64,000 nt of DNA from Laguncularia racemosa (GCA_037954665.1 JBBMOL010000452.1:62001-126000); one strand, 5' to 3'; positions 22,230 to 33,200 are shown, counted from the first letter of the stretch. Numbers and translations: made by a program. Notes: generated by a model from the sequence alone, not told the origin.

Positions 22230-23705
22230 TGATAAGATCACATTATACTTATATTTTCTTTTGGACTTATATTAAATTTATTTCAATATTATAAAGAAAA
22301 TATAAAGAAATGATATTTAATGGTGTTTATTGTGAAAATTCAGGTTTGAGGACCCAAAAGTAAATTACAAGTTAATTGGAGGAGTTTTTCACAAAATTGA
22401 AGAAGCGAGCGGAGGATTGCACGGAAGGCCGCCGGCCTTGAGCCGGCCTTCATTACTCCCCGGATATCCATTGCAAAAATCTCTCCAAAATAGTATCTTA
22501 ATTAATTTGCTGACTCAACTCTTCATCAGATCAAGCTTATCCCCCTCCTCTTTGGATCTATAAATAGGCTCCTTGTGTGAACCTTGGAAGCATCCCTTTT
22601 GCTTAGCATCTTTTGTTTAGAATCCTTTGTTTTAGCATCATTTGTCTTTCTTTTGAATCATTAGAATTCCCTTATGAACTTTAGGATTTTACATTCTCAT
22701 TCCAAATTTTAGTTTGAAGAAAGAATGTTATTTTGCTGAAGTTTGCTTTCAATTGAAGAATTCGAGGAATCATTTTGGAAGATTGAAGTTCTATAAACTC
22801 TCGAAGATTATAACAATTATTTCATTTACTTTATTTTCTTTTATGCCATTTATTAGTTTATTCTTGTTGTTCAATATGAATTCCATTGCACCTCTTTATT
22901 TCAATTGTTTTTATGCAACTCATACTATAATGTTCTAATCATCCTTGTGGGAAACATGATGAAGCCATAATTCAAACTAAAATGATCATTGTATTCATGT
23001 TGTAGGAAATATAGATATACGGAATTTTCATATAAGAAGTCCAGCTATGAATTGTATTTTGTAATTGAAATCAATGCATAGGAATGTAAATGACTCGAAA
23101 GAGAAATTTAGGTTTTATTAGGAATTCCTAAGTAAGATTTAATAATTCATGTGGAAGCATCGTTATTGAATTTTATTAGAAATTCACCTAAGTGTTTCAT
23201 GCAATATTTTTATTAAATTTTTCACTAAGAGATTAGGAGAAATTATTTTAAAGATATTAGGCAATCATATAATTGGGAAACTTATGATTGTGAATTAGAA
23301 TCCTCGTTTGATTTTAATTAGTGGGAGCTATTAAATTAAATTGGGGTAACATTACTTTAAAACTTGATAAAAGGATTAAGGTTTTGTTACTTTCTTGTGA
23401 AAATCCATATAGCTATGAGTTATTATAACATGAAGGCAATATGATTAGTGGAATTAGGGTGGATTCTATTTCCCACCATCAATTCATCATTTTTCAAACA
23501 CAATTCTCTTTTTGAGCATTTAGTATAATTCATTCAATTCTCATCAAACATCATTGCCTAAATAATAGTAGAAATTGATATAGGTCTATTACTTAATCAA
23601 TCTTCATGGTTCGACACTCTTCTCTCACTATATTACTTGATCCGATCCGGTACACTTGCCAGTATTTATTCACGCTCATTTTATATCTCTCTTTTGCATG
23701 GATCA
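22230..23705 (+). repeat. E1 3' LTR
   Basis: 1476 bp, the same as the 5' LTR except for one missing 31-bp GC-rich unit and few substitutions. The right part (from 23573) is also the outermost visible portion of the large inverted repeat. Confidence 0.95.
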
Positions 23706-26529
23706 AGATTCTAAAGGGACTACCACCTATTCATGGTATTGAGCACCAGATTGACCTTATACCCGAAGCATCGATTCCAAACAAGCCAGCTTATAGGTGC
23801 AATCTGGAGGAGACAAAGGAACTCCAAAGGTAGGTCGATGATTTAATGGAGAAGGGGTACGTGAGAGAATGCATGAGTCCATGTGCAGTGCCTATGATTT
23901 TGGTGCCTAAGAAGGATGGGACATGGAGAATGTGTGTTGACTGCCGCGCCATCAACAACATCACGGTAAAGTATCATCATCCCATTCCTCTCTTAGATGA
24001 CATGTTAGATAAGTTACATGGGTCTAGTGTCTTTTCCAAAATTGATCATAAAAGTGGATATCACCAAATTAGAATGAAAGAAGGTGATGAATGGAAAACC
24101 ACATTTAAGACAAGATATGGATTGTATGAGTGGTTAGTAATGCCTTCCGGTTTAACTAACGCACCTAGTACTTTTATGAGACTTATGAACCATGTTTTGA
24201 GGACTTTTATTGGCAAATTTGTGGTTGTCTATTTTGATGATATTCTCATTTTTAGCAAGAGTTTGCAAGATCATATGTCTCACTTGAGGGATGTTTTAGA
24301 AGTGCTTTGAAAGGAGCAATTATATGCTAACCTCAAGAAGTGCACTTTTTGCACAGACAAACTTGTGTTTCTTGGTTTTGTTGTTAGTGCACAAGGAATA
24401 CGGGTTGATGAAGAAAAGATTCGTGCGATCCAAGAATGGCCTAGTCCAACCAATGTAAGTAATGTGCGGAGTTTCCAAGGACTAGTGAGCTTTTATAGGA
24501 GATTTGTGAAGGATTTCAGCACCATTGTAGCACCACTTACTAAGGTAATTAAGAAGAACGTGGGGTTCAGATGGGGAGAGCAACAAGAGAAGGCCTTTCA
24601 GACGCTTAAAAATAAGCTGACTCAAGCGCCATTACTTGCTTTACCTAACTTTGCTAAAACATTTGAAATTGAGTGTGATGCTTCAGGATTAGGTATTGGA
24701 GCAGTGTTTATGCAGGAGAGAAGACCAATTGCATTCTTTAGCAAGAAGCTAATTGGGGCAACCTTGAACTACCCTACTTATGACAAGGAGTTATATGTAC
24801 TGGTTCGAGCACTAGAGACGTGGCAACACTACCTTTGGCCAAAAGAGTTCGTGATCCACACTGATCATGAATCCTTGAAATACTTGAAGGGGCAACATAA
24901 GTTGAACAAAAGGCATGCTCATTGGGTGGAGTTCATCAAAACATTTCCATATGTCATCCACTACAAGCAAGGTAAAGAGAATGTCATTGCTGATGCACTT
25001 TCTAGAAGGTATGCTCTTATCTCTACTCTTAGTTCTAGACTGCTTAGTTTTGAGCACATTAAGGAGTTATATGCTGCTGATCAAGATTTTTGTGAGGAGT
25101 ATGTGCATTGTGAGAAGAGTGGGCATGGTAAATTTTATAAACATGAAGGGTTCTTGTTTAGAGAGAGTAAACTATGCATTCCAATTTGTTCTTTAAGAGA
25201 ATTACTAGTGAGGGAGTCTCATGGAGGAGGTTTAATGGGACATTTTGGAGTAGCTAAAACCTTAGGGGTATTGCAGGAACACTTCTATTAGCCTCACATG
25301 AAACGAGATGTTGAGAGGATTTGTGAGCGATGTGTCACGTGTAAGTAAGAAAAATCTAGAGTCCAACCTCAAGGGCTTTATAACCCACTTCCCATTCCTC
25401 ATGAGCCTTGGGTAGATATTTCCATAGATTTTGTGTTAGGATTACCCAGGTCTAGACATGGTCGGGATTCTATTTTTGTAGTTGTGGGTAGACTCTCTAA
25501 GATGGCACATTTCATTCCTTGTCGCAAAACGGATGATGCTTGCAATATTGCCAATTTGTTCTTTAGGGAAGTTGTGAGATTGCATGGTATGCCTAGAACA
25601 ATTGTATCGGATAGAGATGCTAAGTTCTTGAGCTACTTCTGGAAGACCTTGTGGGCTAAATTAGGAACTAAGTTATTGTTTTCTACTACTTGTCACCCAC
25701 AGACTGATGGTCAAACTGAGATAGTAAATCAAACTTTATCTACTTTGTTGAGGGTTGTCATTAAAAAGAATATTAAAAGTTGGGAGGATTGTTTGCCGCA
25801 TGTTGAAGTTGCCTATAACTGTACAGTGCATTCTGCTACTAAATTTACTCCTTTTGAAATTATGTATGGTTTTAATCCACTAACTCCTTTAGATTTATCA
25901 CCTTTGCCTATTTTTGAGTATGTTAATCTAGATGGCAAGAAGAAAGCAGAATTTGTTAAACAGATCCATGAGAAGGCAAGGCTAAACATTGAGCGAAGAA
26001 CAGAGCAGTATGTGAAACAAGCCAACAAGGGTCGTCGACAAGCTGTTTTTGAACCTTGAGATTGGGTTTGGGTTCACATGCGCAAAGAGCGGTTTCTTGT
26101 GCAGCGTCGATCTAAACTACTTCCTAGAGGCGATGGACCATTTCAAATTCTTGAGCGCATCAACGCATCAACGATAATGCATACAAGATAGATTTGCCTA
26201 GTGAGTATCAAGTAAGTGCCACATTTAATGTTACTGATCTGAGTCCTTTTGATGTAGGTGATGATTTGAGGACAAATCCTTTTCAACAGGAGGGGAATGA
26301 TGAGATCCATGATGGGAGTCAAGCCGGAAGAAGGAATGTGGATCCTCTTGAAGTGCCGCTTGAACCAATCATAAGAAATCGAGTGAAACGATTCAAGGAA
26401 GCACTTAACGGGTTGATAAAGGATGTCCACGAAGCCGAAAAGGATTGGAGCAATCATGAAGTTGGAAAGGATTGGAACAACCATGGGAAGACCCTTGCTC
26501 TTGTACAAGTCATATCGGATACAGGGTGA
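23706..26529 (+). pseudogene. E2 reverse transcriptase, RNase H and integrase (broken)
   Basis: Continues the E2 frame after E1. Reverse transcriptase: MILVPKKDGTWRMCVDCRAI, KIDHKSGYHQIRM and the catalytic YFDDILIFSKS. RNase H: ECDAS, DKEL, HTDHESLK and ADALSR (catalytic D-E-D-D visible). Integrase: a zinc-binding H/C region around 25215-25350, then DFVLGLP, IVSDRDAKFL and DGQTEIVNQTL (the D-D-E triad). The end reads YKIDLPSEYQVSATFNVTDL and then DLRTNPFQQ. The frame crosses into the 3' LTR and ends at about 26529 after RVKRFKEALNGLIKDVHEA. In-frame stops lie at about 23831, 24308, 25289, 25348 and 26057. All fit single substitutions. The right-arm copy (61277-63867) shares these and adds a one-base deletion inside the YFDD-ILIF stretch. 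Confidence 0.92.
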
Positions 26530-27090
26530 AGAGGGCGTGTCTTTTCAAGGCACGACCGTGTAGGAGTCTCAAGGTTACACAGAATCATACATGGCCATAC
26601 AAGTCGCTAAAAGGCATGGCCGTGTATGTTTTCAAGAATTTCCATAGAATCATATACGGCTAAAGTACACGGTCGTGTATCCGACGCCGGCCTTATGTCT
26701 TGTTTTGTTATTTTACGCACTTATTGAAGTGACGTCGTTTTGGACCTTTATTGTTGCAAATTGTAAACCCTAATATAAAGCTCCTAGGGTTTAGAATAGA
26801 GGGATACAACATTGAAAGTTTGAAAACACTTTTGAGAGAATTCTTCTCTTGGTTCTTTAAAGAACTAACCTAGAACTTATCGGATTTTATTTACGTGGCG
26901 TTCATCCCGATTGTGGCATCTTCACATTATACCAAGGTTCTTGTCTCGCTTATAGACAATGGGTCGCGGTTTCCACTTGAGGGTGTTTGGCACCTTAGGT
27001 AATGAATTCCGAACATATTGGTATAAGGTTTCGTCACACGTTGGCGTGGTTCGTATCAGTGAGGAATCCGATCAAACCGATCTCGCATCA
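26298..27090 (+). repeat. E2 3' LTR
   Basis: TGATGAGATC...CTCGCATCA, 793 bp, matching 13279-14096. It contains the last about 77 codons of the E2 polyprotein frame and the CACGGC-type motif cluster (about 26550-26690). Confidence 0.93.
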
Positions 27091-27095
27091 TATCC

Positions 27096-27509
27096 CACCA
27101 TAGACTAGCATATTTAGAGAATGCTAGAGACACCATTTTCACCTTCATGCGCTCATCACACTCATAGCAATCAAACACCTTCTCAACATGTGGCACCTAG
27201 TCTAGGAATTCCTCTGGTTTACTACTACCAGTGAAAGGTGGAATTTTTAACTTTATGTTTTCAATCCCCTTACGCTATCATCATTGTTTACTCTCCTACT
27301 CCTTTCACTACCGGCATCAGATTCACCACTAGAATGTCTCCTCCTAATTCTTGCACCACTATGGCTTCTTCTATCCCTAACCTCCAATCTCTCCATAATC
27401 AATCTAATATTTTCTTGGATTTAATTGAACTCTGCCCTAGTCATAACCTCACCCCATTATCAGCATTATTCCCATTATTGCTGTTATTAACACTTCCATG
27501 CAACGACAT
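27096..27509 (-). pseudogene. E3 gag N-terminal half
   Basis: On the minus strand it starts MSLHGSVNNSNNG at 27509. It continues through RSHSGARIRRRHSSGESD and KIPPFTGSSKPEEFLD to KYASLWWD, where E2 interrupts it. It carries stops in FN*IQEN and FLD*VPH, as in the right-arm copy. One frameshift relative to the right arm lies near 27281. After excision of E2 it runs on as DKLQTKRHR at 13273, which confirms the nest. Confidence 0.85.
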
Positions 27510-27748
27510 CTCTACCACTAAAAATTTTCAGCAATAGATGTTCACCAAAAACCCCAATTCTCACCAATAGCCTAAAACACCAATTCACAGCAATTCAACA
27601 CCCAACAATTGAATTCACAGCAATACTTATCAAAATAAATTCCCAAATTTTCCAACCGACGGCAGTATTGAATTAAAACTACAATTGAATTGAGATTCAA
27701 TAGCCTTACCGATTTAACCCGCGTTGATTCACAAATCCTCTAACCTTC

Positions 27749-27760
27749 GCTCTGATACCA
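27749..27760 (-). other. E3 primer binding site (initiator tRNA-Met)
   Basis: Minus strand TGGTATCAGAGC, 2 bp from the 5' LTR end at 27763. Confidence 0.88.
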
Positions 27761-27762
27761 AA

Positions 27763-28529
27763 TGATACGAATTTGGTATGCTTTGATACCAAATGTTACG
27801 AAATTGGTATCCTCTGATACCAAATGATATGCATCACAAATGTTACGAAATTCCTTCCACGCAAATCTTCGAAAACAACGGCTTCATTAATAATTTTTAG
27901 GGTTTTCTGTATTTGGTACTATTGAATAAAAACAAAGGATATAGATAAAATTACCAATCTATAGATGCCAAGATTGATAAAATTAAACTGATTTGCAATC
28001 AAATCATAGAAAGATAGAGACCACGTTCTATAAATCAATCACTAAGGTTAAAGAATTCTAAGAATTAAAAACAATGTTCACCACAAATTCTATAGGGACT
28101 AAGAATCTGATAAGAACAATAAGAATAAAGGGAAATCAAATTCTCAATATTCAAGAACTCTCCAAAGAGGATTCACACACTTAGAAGTGTTTTGCTTTCA
28201 ACCAAAAATAACATCATCCATGAAAAACCCTAAAGACCACTATTTATATCATGCCTAAAAGTAACCTAGGGATATATTAATAAAAATAGTGCGAGGCCAT
28301 TCAAGGTTGGCCAAAGGCTGATGGCCTACATATAAGCCGGCACCAAGGCCGGTGGCCTTGAAGTTAATTTGGTCGGCCTTAATTCAAGGCCGGCTTAAGG
28401 CTGGCCGAACATCGCCTAAGGTCCTCCCGACGCTTATGTCCTCCTTTCTTGGACCCCGTACTGCCACCTATAGCTCGGATTGACTTTAATTTCTTTGGTG
28501 CTCATATCTTAGCTCTTGGAATCGTATCA
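27763..28529 (-). repeat. E3 5' LTR
   Basis: 767 bp with perfect 8-bp terminal inverted repeats TGATACGA...TCGTATCA. On the minus strand it has a GGCCGG-rich module (28410-28300), then TATAAATA (28248-28241), and a repeated TTTGGTATCA motif near its end. Repeats of the primer-site-like sequence in the LTR tail (27763-27850) make this boundary look reiterated. Confidence 0.92.
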
Positions 28530-28647
28530 CAAACATAAAAAATCTCATGATAAAACTTGAAAATTAGAAAGTGGGCATGCTTACCACACAATCTAGAACT
28601 AGAGAAGTAAGATCCTTCACATTGTGTCAGACAAGACATGAACTAAC

Positions 28648-28723
28648 CATTGATATTTCTGAGAAAGGAACAAATCCTCATAGAGCCTCCACCACTGCTA
28701 CCACTTCACCTTTATTTGCCTCG
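28648..28723 (-). pseudogene. rps1: RPS1 pseudogene exon (left copy), cut by A1
   Basis: The minus strand reads EANKGEVVAVVEAL, then a stop (TGA), then GFVPFSEISM, followed by a GTTAGT donor. This is the beginning of the S1 segment that continues in the exon at 10973-11244. E3 occupies the intron between them. A1 is inserted at the upstream edge, and 28719-28723 (CCTCG) is its flank. The rest of this exon appears only in the right copy at 38910-38919. Confidence 0.85.
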
Positions 28724-29039
28724 TGATAGAGCCATTTTATACTCAATCTTTATAGTATGAATTGTGTTAATTTATTATTGATTTTATAGAAATCATAAGG
28801 AAATCGTACTTAATTTTATTATGGTGATAAATCAGGTTAAATGGAGTCAAGAGTGCTAATTCAAGTAAATTAGAGAAGTCATCTACAATTTGGATCAAAG
28901 ACAAGGATTTACACCGCCGGAGGAAAGTACATAGGCGTGTAGTTGAAGTACACGACTGTGTACTTAGTTTTGAATCAACAGGAAAATACACGGTTGAAGT
29001 ACACGGCTGTGTATCTGTCTAGAAGGATCAACAAAAGGA

Positions 29040-29345
29040 GGCACGGTTTGTGATTCGGCCGTGGTGCAAGCCGTGCTATACACTGCACAAGAAGGAGGAA
29101 ATGTGGACTATCAACAGAGAGAGACACGGCTTGTGATCTGGCCGTGGTGGAAGCCATGGTGGAAGTCGTGCCATATATTAAACATGGATGAGAAATTGTG
29201 GAACATCGACCAGAGGACGGCACGACTTGAGATCTGGCCGTGGTAGAAGTCGTGGCACACATTGAACATGGATGATGATATGTGAATTATAAACAGAGGA
29301 AGGCACGGCTTGAAATCTGGCCGTGTTGTTGGGCGTACCAGGCGG
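29040..29345 (+). repeat. Tandem array in A-family LTR (about 85-bp units)
   Basis: Four diverged units begin near 29040, 29122, 29217 and 29301. Each has CACGGC followed about 10 bases later by GCCGTG, able to form a stem. The same array is in A2 (about 40600-40920 and 48990-49310) and A3 (about 39950-40265 and 58235-58545). Confidence 0.8.
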
Positions 29346-29434
29346 ACGATTATTCACTCCTCGATATTTACTTGAAAAAGGAAAGATATTTTCGTATCTT
29401 GCTAGCTAAAGATCCTCTACCATTCCCTTAATAA

Positions 29435-29442
29435 TATAAATA
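29435..29442 (+). promoter_or_regulatory. TATA box of A1 LTR
   Basis: TATAAATA about 90 bp after the end of the GC-rich array. It is conserved in the A2 5' LTR (41009-41016). In A3 the matching site reads TACAAATA (minus strand, near 58130). Confidence 0.6.
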
Positions 29443-30242
29443 GAACCAACCCTAGAGAGTTTTCGAAATCTTGAAGAGTTTTTGGGAATCAAGAAGGAAG
29501 GAGGTAAAGCAAGGGCAACCGGAAATAGAGATTTATCATGTTTTCAATTTTAATTTTCGTTTTGAGGATGAACATGTGTAGCTAAGCAGATTTTCTAGCC
29601 AAAGGACCATTGAAGTTTAATTCTTCACGAATTGTGAGATCTAACTGAGTTGTCTTTAATCTATTCTTTTTTTTGATAGTTCTAGTCTCGGTGACACAAT
29701 AACTTGTTTGATTATAAAATAGATAGTCGAATTCATGTTATGGAGATATATGATCTTGTTTAAATAGATTATCTTATAATCTATTGGCATGAATTGGTGG
29801 TCTCTCTTGTTTTTAATGCTATTATAGATTAAATCCTAAGAGCTTGTTTAGGGTTGTCTAATCAATAAGAGAAATAATCAAAGAGCATGTTTTGATTATC
29901 AAGAAAGTAAGGAGGGATAGGTTATTAGAGCTTGTTAATAACCATAACCAGTTTATCTTGGATAAGGGATAGAAAATATTTGCATCGATGATCAATTCCT
30001 AGAATTAAACTATCTTGATTCCTTTGGCTAGGCTCTTATCAATATTCGATTTTTATTATCTGTTTCAATATTATTTTGATTCATAAACAAAACCCCCCAT
30101 TTTTTTTTCCTTTCTAATCTCTTTTAATAGAAATATATTTAACCAATCCCTATGGATACGACCCTACTCACTACTATACACAAATCATATAATTCTCTAG
30201 GAGTAGGTTTTATTTTTGTTGGATTCGACACCCATCAAATTT

Positions 30243-30260
30243 TGGCGCCGCTGCTAGGGA
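30243..30260 (+). other. A1 primer binding site (tRNA-Asp type, diverged)
   Basis: TGGCGCCGCTGCTAGGGA, 15 of 18 matches to the complement of the tRNA-Asp 3' end. The A2 site is at 41945-41962 and the A3 site at 57310-57327 (minus). Confidence 0.75.
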
Positions 30261-30288
30261 TTGGTGTCAAATTTATTTCTATTCTTGT

Positions 30289-33200
30289 ATGACTCGTTCT
30301 TCTCATATAGGTGAACTCACTTATAATCTAGAGATTGAGAAGACTTTTAAGAGACAGCGGAGAGAAGCTAGGCTGCGTCAAAAAGAAACCGTATCATCTT
30401 CATCCCTAGACTGAACTTGGCATCGGATTTGTCTGATTCATCCATTGATTCTGAAAAAGAAGACCATATGGCAAATCCTAAAAGAACATTAAGAGAATTG
30501 CTGCACCAGATGTGAATCAACAACCACTTTATATTCAATATCCTGAATTAGCTGTTGAGTTTGAGTTGAAATCCGGTTTGATACATCTACTACCCACCTT
30601 TCATGGTCTTGAGAATGAAGACCCTCACAAACATTTGAAAGAGTTTCATATAGTTGTTCTAGTATGAGGCCGTAAGGAATATCCGACGATCAAATCAAGT
30701 CACGTGCTTTTCCATTTTCTTTAAGTACTAGAGCTAAAGATTGGTTGTTTTATTTGCCTCCAGGTTCTATAACCACTTGGACAGATATGGTGAGGCTCTT
30801 CTTCGACAAATTTTTCCTTGCGTCTAGAGCCGTTGGTATAAGAAGAGAGATTTGTGGCATCAAACAAAGGGATACGAGACTCTTCATGAGTATTGGGAGA
30901 GGTTCAAGCAACTTTGTGCAAGCTTGTCCACAACATGGGATATTTGAACAACTTCTCATTCAATACTTCTATGAAGGCCTGCTTCCGATGGAGAAGAAGA
31001 TGATGGATGCTGCTAGTGGAGGCGCTATAGTGAATAAAACCCCTGGTCAAGCTAGGGAATTGATCTCCATTATGGCTGCTAATTCCAACAATTTGGGTAT
31101 AGGCATGATACATCTTCAAGGAAGGTAAATGAGGTAAGTGTTTCTAACCTTGAACATCAAATTTCTAACCTAACCTTCCTTGTACAGCAGATAGCTCTTG
31201 GAAATACACAGCAAGTGAAGACTTGTGGAATTTGTGCTGCTCTTAATCATCCTACCGACATGTGTCCCACATTGCAAGATGACAATCATGAGCATGCCAA
31301 TGCTGTAGGAGGATTCCCAGGATAGCCACAAAGGAAATATGATCCATACTCGAATACTTATAATCCTGGATGGAGGGATCATCCTAACTTCAGATATGAC
31401 AATAAACCACAAAATTTCCAACAATTCCACCTAAGCCATCAAACCAAGTCCCACAAGCTCCTTCCATTTCAGGTATGTCTCTTGAGGAAATTGTTAAATT
31501 GCTTGCTGTTAATACAAAACAATTTCAGGATGAGACAAAGCAGAGCATTCACAACTTGGAAAATCAGGTAAGCCAACTTGCTTCTTCTATAAACAGGTTA
31601 GAAACTCAAGGTAAGTTACCCTCTCAGACTATCACAAATCAAAGCAAAGCGCTAATGCAATTACCTTGAGAAGTGGAACGAAATTGCAAGGATCAAATGA
31701 GAAAGGACACCATCTGATCTTGAGGAAGAGATTGAGAAAGAGACTACAACTCTGAGCCAGCAGAACAACCGACCAGAGGACCCCTCATTGAACCACCAAA
31801 GGTCATGATAACAGCACCTCCTTTCCCTTCTAGATTAGCGAAAACCAAGAATGAAGCTGAAGAAAAAGAGATTCTTGAAACTTTTCGCAAAGTTGAGGTA
31901 AATATTCCTTTGCTGGATGCAATTAAGCAAGTACCTCGTTATGCTAAATTTCTCAAAGAATTGTGCACTAACAAAAGAAAGCTGAAAGGTAATGAAAATA
32001 TTAATGTAGGTGAGAATGTTTCAACTATTCTTCAGAAGAAGCTTCCTCCTAAATGTAAGGATCCAGGTATGTTTACTATTCCTTGAAAATAGGTAATCTT
32101 GGAATCGCTAAAGCTTGTGTGATTTAGGAGCTTCAATCAATGTTATGCCTTTGTCTATTTATCAATGTTTGAATGTTGGTCCCTTGAAGGAAACAAGGTG
32201 TTATTGTTCAACTTCCTGATAGGTCCAATGTTTATCCTGAGGGAGTCCTAGAAGATGTTTTAGTACAAGTTAATGGGTTGGTTTTCCCTGCAATTTTTAT
32301 GTGCTTGACATGGAGAATGATGATTCTCGTAATTCATCAATGATATTATTAGGGAGACCATTTCTTAAGACATCAGAACGAAAATTGATGTACATGACGG
32401 TAACCTCACTATGGAATTTGATGGTGAAGTGATTAAATTTAACATTTATGATGCCATGAAATATCCTAGTGATATCTCCCTTGTTTTAGTTGTGGATGTT
32501 ATTAACCATTAACACAGGCTACATTTGACTTGATAGACGATGATGAGTTGAAAATTGTACTTAATAGGAGTCTTACTATTAATGCATTGAAAACTCTTAA
32601 GGAGAAGCTTGTAATGTCCTCGGATTTGCAGGACATGATTTGGGAGTTGGAATCGTTAAAACCTATCAGGTATGATGTGTCCTACATTAATTTACCCCCT
32701 TCTAACACAAGACTTCTTCCCTCTATTGTGTAGGCCCAAAGATGGAATTAAAACCCTTGCCCGAACATTTAAAGTACATTTTCTTAGGAGAAAATGAGAC
32801 TCTTGTTGTGATAGTTTCTAACAAACTAAGTACTTTAGAAGAAGAAAAGTTGATTTGGGTGTTAAGAGAGTATAAAGAAGCCATTGGATGGTCCATAGCT
32901 GATATCAAAGGACTAAGCCCCTCTATGTGCATGCACAAGATATTAATGGAAGATAATTGCAAACCTTCAAGGGAAGTTCAGCGTCATTTGAACCCACCTA
33001 TGATGGATGTAGTTAAGAAAGAAATCTTGAAACTGCTTGATGTAGGTATGATCTATCCAATTTCCGATAGCAAATGGGTAAGTCCAATTCAAGTTGTTCC
33101 AAAGAAAACGGGCTTAACTGTGATTGAAAACTCTGATGGTGAGTTAATTCCTACTCGGTTCAGAATGGATGGAGGGTTTGTGTTGATTATAGGAAGTTAA

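Larger units (their letters stand above)
16610..23705 (+). mobile_element. E1: non-autonomous Athila-like element (gag-protease only)
   Basis: A 7096-bp element inserted in the E2 pol. LTRs are 16610-18117 and 22230-23705. The primer site TGGCGTCGTTGCCGGGGA at 18124-18141 differs by one base from the complement of the plant tRNA-Asp 3' end, a site typical of the Athila lineage. Gag and protease are recognisable (18255-20932). The sequence then passes directly to the conserved 3' untranslated hairpins. About 2.5-3 kb of reverse transcriptase, RNase H and integrase, present in A2, is absent. It is the youngest layer of this nest because it interrupts E2. Its LTRs are nearly identical apart from a 31-bp unit. 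Confidence 0.93.
13279..27090 (+). mobile_element. E2: CRM-like chromovirus (Ty3/gypsy), interrupted by E1
   Basis: Full-length element with target duplication TATCC at 13274-13278 and 27091-27095. LTRs are 13279-14096 and 26298-27090. The primer site TGGTATCAGAGC (initiator tRNA-Met) is at 14100-14111 and the polypurine tract CAGGAGGGGAA at 26287-26297. Domain order is gag, zinc knuckle, protease, then (after removal of E1 at 16610-23705) reverse transcriptase, RNase H and integrase, with a reading frame that runs into the 3' LTR. The C-terminal motifs NAYKIDLP, SATFNVTDLSPFD and the frame's extension into the LTR are typical of CRM-clade elements as I know them. There is no canonical chromodomain. 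Many stops make it dead. Confidence 0.93.
11353..28529 (-). mobile_element. E3: gag-protease-only chromovirus derivative, interrupted by E2
   Basis: A complete element on the minus strand, inserted in an RPS1 pseudogene intron. The target duplication CAAAC is present at 11348-11352 and 28530-28534. LTRs lie at 11353-12105 (3') and 27763-28529 (5'). The primer site is TGGTATCAGAGC at 27749-27760 (minus), and a purine tract (CAACATAGAGGGAA on the minus strand) lies at 12106-12119. E2 is inserted in gag (13279-27090, duplication TATCC). Without E2, the internal region is only about 1.8 kb and encodes gag and protease, followed directly by a short pol tail. Reverse transcriptase, RNase H and integrase are absent, so E3 depended on a related autonomous element. 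Confidence 0.92.
28724..30237 (+). repeat. A1 5' LTR
   Basis: TGATAGAGCC...ACACCCATCA, 1514 bp. U3 carries CACGGC/GCCGTG palindromes from 28915 on and a tandem array of four units of about 85 bp (29040-29345), each opening with a GGCACGGCTTG...CTGGCCGTGGT pattern. TATAAATA is at 29435-29442. Confidence 0.93.

Noticed and set aside
29040..29345. Regular repeats resembling a CRISPR array
   Set aside because: Units are diverged, without unique spacers, and sit in LTR U3 of a plant element. They are a tandem LTR array.
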